11,276 bases of DNA, taken from Bacillota bacterium. Lineage in GTDB: Bacteria > Bacillota > Clostridia > Acetivibrionales > DSM-1351. A program made the position numbers and the translations under genes. Of the stretch, positions 8,101 to 11,276 are shown piece by piece. The stretch spans positions 1 through 11,276 of the forward strand of contig JAEWST010000101.1 of the NCBI GenBank assembly GCA_023398105.1, given 5' to 3'. The notes under the pieces were generated by a model. The model worked only from the letters and a program-made list of their open reading frames with translations. It ran no database searches and was not told the origin of the DNA. Each line of letters opens with the position of its first letter. Within the stretch, counting starts at the first letter, position 1.

Positions 8101-8338
8101 GATAGCTGACTTAAGTAAGCAAATGAGGTATGGTCTTCCAACAAGAAAGAGCATCATTATTTATGAATCGGGATTTGCTGATAGGGTTGTATCTTTAAAG
8201 CTAGCGACTGAGTTGCCTGGGATTCCAATAAAAACAAAAAAACAATTCCAAAGAGTCACAAAAGAGAGAAAAGATAAATTACTCAAGGCATTAAACGGAT
8301 TTCCAAGAATTTTTTATGATACGATTTCCGGAATGTAA
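5174..8338 (+). CDS. hamB: HamB-like superfamily 2 helicase of a Hachiman-type system
   Basis: DNA helicase of 1054 residues, the sensor/motor partner of the HamA-like nuclease. Superfamily 2 motifs appear in order (numbering from ATG 5174): motif I P-T-S-S-G-K-T at 269-275, motif II D-E-A-H at 377-380, motif III S-A-V at 412-414, a motif IV-like segment G-V-A-I-F-C-G-R-K, motif V S-T-L-A-Q-G-V-N-L-P at 621-630, and motif VI N-L-I-G-R-A-G-R-A-G at 653-662. The S-T-L-A-Q-G-V-N-L-P form points to the Ski2/Hel308-like branch, as expected for HamB. About 260 residues precede motif I and about 390 follow motif VI; I see no named motif in either, though the last part (P-G-I-P-I-K-T-K) is well ordered. 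It overlaps the nuclease gene by 7 bases. ATP-driven DNA translocation and release of the nuclease are known for Hachiman, and inferred here. Confidence 0.8.
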   Translation: MLIGSNSKYLLKQTRSKAKMYEYSVPSELHIEVEDNANELLLIAIAAIGNISADVLNENNPYRIIPVDKKAELEFASHYFDAFLQSKLDPCYPQYYLLLGAVAYYLCDYAGSAKVMANMITIDELDLGCGGIEKVLALLLKDKVNDDSLTEIDPKAPYSSYLSQVIEACNIWFQRHKTTELGFIKEFRSLVYSQGSPRELLLTDALLAILLIKIERSALNLLPEYSGLPADDWEGMLKNKKNMHELWPAQIRLGEAGVFSGKSAIIQMPTSSGKTTSMSIAIRAAFLSGRTSMAIVVAPFRSLCREINTDIANDFLGDTSVHVNALSDVLELDDLLELLESFGEESKNILVLTPEKLLYLLRQDNELIMGAGLIIFDEAHMFDDASRGAQYELLISAIMMYLGEEAQRLLLSAVIPNATQINDWFTSGEGVVIADNSIRATEKSIAIADWETSRKGQYGYLYFLDPENHNVLEFYVPRIIDIQSLNKLKKNEKLRFFPSVNFQTAKVEYNDIAIYLALKLNHNGGVAIFCGRKDTADGVLRRIIEIKDRGIDISSFREHVADDEHVKIARLIKENYGQDNIYYEAALKGVFTHHRGISNGIRIATEYAMKKNLIRCIVCTSTLAQGVNLPIRYLIISSLYQAQEKIKVRDFHNLIGRAGRAGLYTEGTILLSETFVYSKRSISKDKWRWRGYLEMLDSSNSESCLSQFLLLVHPESFEVSYNTTVKYDFYKLALVRYNHAERYEKAVATLVKDFEENYPTKLLSFKSVIDRVNRSLDAIESYLLSFLTEDNEQNLDLLVSNTFGYFLANEKEKERMRTIFSAVRDYLLNTVNNTEKRAIFSRTLLGIKPLLELEKWVGENYRELINCETTSEVLQMIIPKLVEYSENKCLKAVVMKNEILVIANMWINGMSYKQILEYTTENDVKIIRRKREAKIELSEIIDICDDGFGYASTLIINAIAELLRSTYEESEDSCKLIADLSKQMRYGLPTRKSIIIYESGFADRVVSLKLATELPGIPIKTKKQFQRVTKERKDKLLKALNGFPRIFYDTISGM

Positions 8339-8440
8339 GGGCAAGCATATATTGCAGAACGTGTCGGTAAACGAATACTCGGTTGGCGTATCTGGCAAAG
8401 TGCTAAAGTAATGATTGAGTCCGGAGTTAATAGTACATAG
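8339..8440 (+). other. Open in-frame segment directly after the helicase stop
   Basis: After the helicase TAA (8336-8338) the same frame stays open for 33 codons (G-Q-A-Y-I-A-E-R-V-G-K-R-I-L-G-W, ending S-G-V-N-S-T) before TAG at 8438-8440. It has no ATG near its start and no ribosome-binding site. The residue pattern looks coding (basic/amphipathic, no low complexity). It could be the 3' tail of another gene left by a recombination event, or the former end of a longer helicase. The helicase C-terminus looks complete without it, which favours the first option. I do not recognise the sequence. Confidence 0.35.
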
Positions 8441-8479
8441 CAATTACAGATTTTGAATTAATAAATAAGGAGATATCGA

Positions 8480-9877
8480 ATGAATAGTGATTATATTGCG
8501 GTGTTTGAAAATAATTGGAATTGTGGTCTAATAGTATTTGATACGAGTAGTTTGCTAAGAATTTACGAGTGGCATGTTGAAAAAGCTATTGAACTGAAGG
8601 ATGTTTTAAAATGTAAAGCTGATGATATTTGGATTCCACATCAAGTAAATGTTGAAGTTATGAAAATGAAAACGGATGTTGAGAAACAGAATAAATATTT
8701 AAATATAATCGAGAAAATAGAGGTCTCGCCAGTTAAGTGGGCATCGATTCGCAAAATGTTTAAAAGATGGGAAAACCACGGATATGAAGAGGAATTCAAA
8801 TCCAAGGTTCTTGAAATGGAGATTTCGGGAATTACACCAGAGAGAATTCAAACACTGAAAGAGTTAGCAGATAAGCTCCGCAACGTACATATTCACAAGG
8901 TATCAATTGATTCTGTATATAGGGACTTGTTCTCAAATATCGGTAAGCCGTTTTCTGAGAGTGAACAGAAAAACCTTATAAAAGAGTATAATAATACGCC
9001 AACTGCCCCAGGACACAAAGACAGAAAAAAGAAGAATTCAAATGCTCATGGTGACTATTTTATTTGGAAACAGATCATCAAACAAGCTCAAGAATCTTCT
9101 AAGGATATTATTTTTGTTACAAATGATATTAAAGAAGATTGGTTTAGTAACAAAGAATTGCACATACCACGACAAGAATTACTTGAAGAATTCTTCACTG
9201 AAACTAATAGGCGTATAATAATTATATCTCTTACTTCATTCTTGGAAGAATGTTCTGCTTATGTTAATGGGGACATATCTGAATTGATTGCATATTCAAA
9301 GATTCAAGATCAAGTGCGAGAAATTTTTGATAACTGGTATCCGGATATGCTCATTGATAAAATCAATGAATATATAGAGAATGATTCAACCATTAAAGAT
9401 GAAATGGAATCGGCTTTAGATACTTGTATTGATACTGTATCTTTTTATGGTGTTAATGAACAACAATTTAATCTCCAAGATAGTGAAATGGACTCTACTG
9501 AATCTGAAGTGATTTTCAACACTTTTGTGGATATTTCTACAGATTTTAATGGGAATGCATATTGTTCAGGCGAGGATATTGAACTTGGAACTGCAACAGT
9601 GGATCTAAGAGTATGGCTTAATATTATAGTTGAAAAGATATGGGAATCAGAAGATACAAATAGACTTTCTATTTGCGATGAAGCTGAGAGTATAGAAATT
9701 ACAGATATAGATTTTATGCGGGCATATGGAGAGTTTGGCGAAGAAGATTCTGACGATTACTACGAAGATAGTTTAGATAGCGAAGATTCTGATGAATATC
9801 AATATCATGATTATGATGAAGATCAAGATTTCGCTTGCGACTATGAAATTGAGTGTGATTATATTGATGAGGATTAA
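8480..9877 (+). CDS. PIN-like nuclease (PIN_8 / DUF4935 type) with acidic C-terminal tail
   Basis: Predicted metal-dependent ribonuclease of 465 residues. The N-terminal ~240 residues show the PIN_8 layout: Asp21 in V-F-D-T-S-S-L-L, Glu59 in H-Q-V-N-V-E-V, Asp192 in H-G-D-Y-F-I-W, and Asp216 in F-V-T-N-D-I-K-E-D-W. These four acidic residues at strand ends form the usual PIN active site. A second region (about 260-415) has alternating hydrophobic and polar stretches and no motif I recognise. Residues 421-465 are extremely acidic, 24 of 45 being Asp or Glu with no Lys or Arg. The start is supported by AAGGAG (8467-8472) seven bases before the ATG. It lies 141 bases downstream of the helicase on the same strand, so read-through transcription is possible. 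Whether it acts alone or with the Hachiman-like pair cannot be told. Possible roles are abortive RNA cleavage or a tail-controlled nuclease; both are inference. Confidence 0.7.
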   Translation: MNSDYIAVFENNWNCGLIVFDTSSLLRIYEWHVEKAIELKDVLKCKADDIWIPHQVNVEVMKMKTDVEKQNKYLNIIEKIEVSPVKWASIRKMFKRWENHGYEEEFKSKVLEMEISGITPERIQTLKELADKLRNVHIHKVSIDSVYRDLFSNIGKPFSESEQKNLIKEYNNTPTAPGHKDRKKKNSNAHGDYFIWKQIIKQAQESSKDIIFVTNDIKEDWFSNKELHIPRQELLEEFFTETNRRIIIISLTSFLEECSAYVNGDISELIAYSKIQDQVREIFDNWYPDMLIDKINEYIENDSTIKDEMESALDTCIDTVSFYGVNEQQFNLQDSEMDSTESEVIFNTFVDISTDFNGNAYCSGEDIELGTATVDLRVWLNIIVEKIWESEDTNRLSICDEAESIEITDIDFMRAYGEFGEEDSDDYYEDSLDSEDSDEYQYHDYDEDQDFACDYEIECDYIDED

Positions 9878-9902
9878 TTGTTTTGTGTTATAATTACCTT
9901 TT

Positions 9903-9929
9903 ACTTTATATTGATAAAGTTGCATGCAA
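9903..9929. repeat. AT-rich hairpin plus palindrome after the PIN gene
   Basis: ACTTTAT-attg-ATAAAGT (9903-9920) is a perfect 7-bp stem with a 4-base loop, immediately joined to the 10-base palindrome TTGCATGCAA (9920-9929). It begins 25 bases after the PIN stop codon. No T-tract follows, so it is at best a weak terminator or an mRNA 3'-end stabilising hairpin; it could also be a protein-binding site. Confidence 0.35.
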
Positions 9930-10143
9930 AATTGAATCAGATATTGATTTTAATGTGTTGCACCAAACACCCCATAAATGGCGAAGAACAATATTAATAA
10001 ATAAATTCAGAGTAACCCGTTTTTAAAGAAAAATACCCTTCCGCCAAGACCCCACCAGACCTTCACGACATCATTTTTGTCTACTCAAGGCACGTAGAGT
10101 GTGTGGTGTTGATAGAACGGAAGTAGCTTGATACCCAAGGTTC

Positions 10144-10164
10144 GGGGCGATATGCCCCTTTTTT
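10144..10164 (+). terminator. Rho-independent terminator
   Basis: GGGGC-gatat-GCCCC (10144-10158) is a perfect 5-bp GC stem with a 5-base loop followed at once by six Ts (10159-10164). This is the clearest terminator in the window. It lies about 270 bases beyond the PIN gene with no gene between, so it either ends a long untranslated tail of that transcript or ends an unrecognised RNA encoded in the preceding GC-richer block. Confidence 0.75.
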
Positions 10165-10367
10165 GTCGTGTGTTTTATGTTTCCGTGGACACACTTTTTT
10201 GATGTTTCTTTGCTTAGGGGGTTGTATAAAAGCGCGTAAATAAACAAAAGTGCAAATATTAAGGGTGTTTTGCGGATTTGTTTAGAGGAAAATTACCGCT
10301 TTATATTGAACTGATATTTTTCAAAGATTAGAGAAGATGAAAGTTTGATTGGAACACACTTTGTACG

Positions 10368-10391
10368 TTGATGTAATGCTATTGATGTAAT
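10368..10391. repeat. Short tandem direct repeat
   Basis: TTGATGTAAT occurs at 10368-10377 and again at 10382-10391, a 14-base period with a 4-base gap. It is too short to classify. A 14-base period is not a helical turn multiple, so a regulator-site reading is weak. Confidence 0.3.
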
Positions 10392-10773
10392 ACTACATGA
10401 AAAATTAGCTTCTAACTTTAAAGATTTATCGTAGTCTCTTTTAGAATGAAAGATTAAAATGTACATTCCAATTATTTTGGCATATTCTAAAATTAAATTA
10501 TTTCAAAAGCCAAAAACGCCATTATTTTCTGGCTCAACAAAATAACTGTCATCTGCATAAGACAAAGTTGTTAAATACTGATAAATGTGCTCAATAGCAC
10601 TTTAAAAGTATTTATTTGTGTTTAAGCGAGATAGAGACAGCCACAACTTCTATTTTTTTGCTTCTCCAGCAGTATTCTCTCAAAGACCTAAAGGAGAAAT
10701 TATTTATATTTTTGATAAAGTTATTGTAATATATTTTGTAAAATAATCGATGGTATTATTGTATTTTGTGGGC

Positions 10774-10779
10774 TATAAT
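10774..10779 (+). promoter_or_regulatory. Candidate -10 box for the zinc-ribbon gene
   Basis: A perfect TATAAT lies 37 bases before the ATG at 10817, a plausible distance for transcription to start around 10786 and give a leader containing the GAGGAG ribosome-binding site at 10804-10809. No good -35 hexamer is found at the usual distance (TGGTAT at 10751-10756 is a poor match). Confidence 0.45.
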
Positions 10780-10816
10780 GGTAAATTATAGGCAAATGAT
10801 GTTGAGGAGAAAAGCT

Positions 10817-11276
10817 ATGGCTAAGTGTAAACGGTGTAATAAAGGTGGATTTTTTCAAAAACTGAACGCGGGTGGTTTTTGCAAAGACTGTGAAAGAATA
10901 TTAGCACTTGAAACAACAGAGGCAAGATTAAAAGCTTCTATTGATAATTTAAACTCTGTACTTTCAGATCAAGAGAAGATGTATCAAGATATATGTGCAA
11001 AAGCAAAAGAAGAGGCTCTAGCCAATATAAACAAAGATATAGAGACTAAGAATAATGAACTTAACGATTATGTAAAACAAGTAGATATAAAAATCCAGCA
11101 ATTAGAGTGTGTTCAACAGGAAAATGAGAAGCTTGATAAAAATTTAAATACTAACAGTAAAAAGTTGAAAAAGGTACAGGAAGCATATAAGCGTCTACAA
11201 TATACTATTACTAATTTTTATGACAATGACAATTTTCAGCACAACGTAGGGGATTTGGAGTCTGAAGTAAGTGAGC
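10817..11276 (+). CDS. Zinc-ribbon plus coiled-coil protein (3' partial)
   Basis: The reading frame is open from ATG 10817 to the window end (153 codons, no stop). GAGGAG at 10804-10809 gives a 7-base spacing to the ATG. The N-terminus has two Cys pairs, C-K-R-C at residues 4-7 and C-K-D-C at 22-25, separated by G-G-F-F-Q-K-L-N-A-G-G-F. This is a compact zinc ribbon. From about residue 30 to 135 the sequence is rich in Glu, Lys, Gln, Leu and Ile with heptad character, a predicted coiled coil, followed by Y-T-I-T-N-F-Y-D-N-D near the edge. N-terminal zinc ribbons plus coiled coil often precede a catalytic domain, which would lie beyond the window, so the function cannot be told from what is visible. 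The candidate promoter at 10774 and the upstream terminator suggest an independent transcription unit. Confidence 0.75.
   Translation, partial: MAKCKRCNKGGFFQKLNAGGFCKDCERILALETTEARLKASIDNLNSVLSDQEKMYQDICAKAKEEALANINKDIETKNNELNDYVKQVDIKIQQLECVQQENEKLDKNLNTNSKKLKKVQEAYKRLQYTITNFYDNDNFQHNVGDLESEVSE

Larger units (their letters stand above)
9878..10816. other. Long non-coding region between the PIN gene and the zinc-ribbon gene
   Basis: No credible gene is seen on either strand in these 939 bases. The region contains an AT-rich hairpin and palindrome soon after the PIN gene, a GC-richer block (about 10030-10165) ending in a clear intrinsic terminator, a short direct repeat near 10368-10391, and a -10-like box just before the next gene. 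Open segments on the minus strand between 10503 and 10750 lack starts and are broken by stops. The GC-richer block before the terminator has the look of a structured RNA tail or a mobile-element end, but I cannot name it. Confidence 0.5.

Noticed and set aside
7795..8157. 120-codon minus-strand frame inside the helicase gene
   Set aside because: Ser/Ile/Leu-rich antisense shadow of the coding strand with no ribosome-binding site.
10168..10200. Second possible terminator (GTGTG ... CACAC followed by six Ts)
   Set aside because: The stem is only five pairs with a loop of 17 bases, too weak beside the strong hairpin 10 bases upstream.
10503..10593. Minus-strand segment containing Y-A-D-D, as in reverse transcriptases
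   Set aside because: The open stretch is only about 30 codons, ends shortly after the motif, lacks the other conserved reverse-transcriptase motifs and a start codon. A chance match in AT-rich DNA is likelier than a retron or intron remnant.
10612..10755. Minus-strand open stretch of about 47 codons (R-S-K-K-I-E-V-V-A-V-S-I)
   Set aside because: It has no start codon, overlaps the likely promoter of the following gene, and matches no family I know. Kept only as a possible gene scrap.
1..11276. CRISPR array, tRNA or rRNA genes, intact insertion sequence
   Set aside because: No regularly spaced repeats, no cloverleaf-like or rRNA-like segments, and no transposase or integrase motifs were seen.

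Overview
The window looks like a mobile, defence-rich segment of a low-GC Gram-positive genome, most likely an anaerobic Clostridia-type gut Firmicute. The reasons are AT-rich DNA, purine-rich AGGAGG-type ribosome-binding sites before almost every gene, and the remains of a DUF1413-type small gene that I associate from memory with Firmicute mobile elements. All genes lie on the + strand. No tRNA, rRNA, CRISPR array or intact insertion sequence is visible.

Layout. (1) Positions 3-272 hold the 3' end of an unrecognised gene, followed by about 290 bp of non-coding DNA. (2) Positions 565-795 are a decayed DUF1413 gene with internal stops and frameshifts. (3) Positions 809-4213 are a tight three-gene operon that fits the ABC-three-component (ABC-3C) conflict systems. 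It encodes a PD-(D/E)XK nuclease effector with an ABC-3C-type C-terminal half, a small winged-helix middle component (type 2-like), and a coiled-coil ABC ATPase with a Rad50-like CPLC motif. (4) Positions 4377-8338 encode a nuclease/helicase pair that fits Hachiman (HamA/HamB, related to AbpAB), with its own candidate promoter. (5) Positions 8480-9877 encode a PIN-like nuclease with a very acidic C-terminal tail. (6) Positions 9878-10816 are a long gene-free stretch with one clear hairpin-plus-T-tract terminator. (7) From 10817 to the window end is the start of a zinc-ribbon plus coiled-coil protein.

Working together. Each defence module couples a nuclease to a sensor or motor: ABC ATPase plus winged-helix adaptor for the first, a Ski2/Hel308-like helicase for the second. 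The PIN gene may stand alone or may depend on a neighbour. The modules differ visibly in base composition: one 60-base row inside the ABC ATPase counts 27% GC and one inside the helicase 47%. Together with the decayed gene upstream and an orphan open segment after the helicase, this suggests a defence island built from separately acquired pieces.

No database search was possible. Family names come from motif recognition and memory, and the strength of each call is stated per entry.
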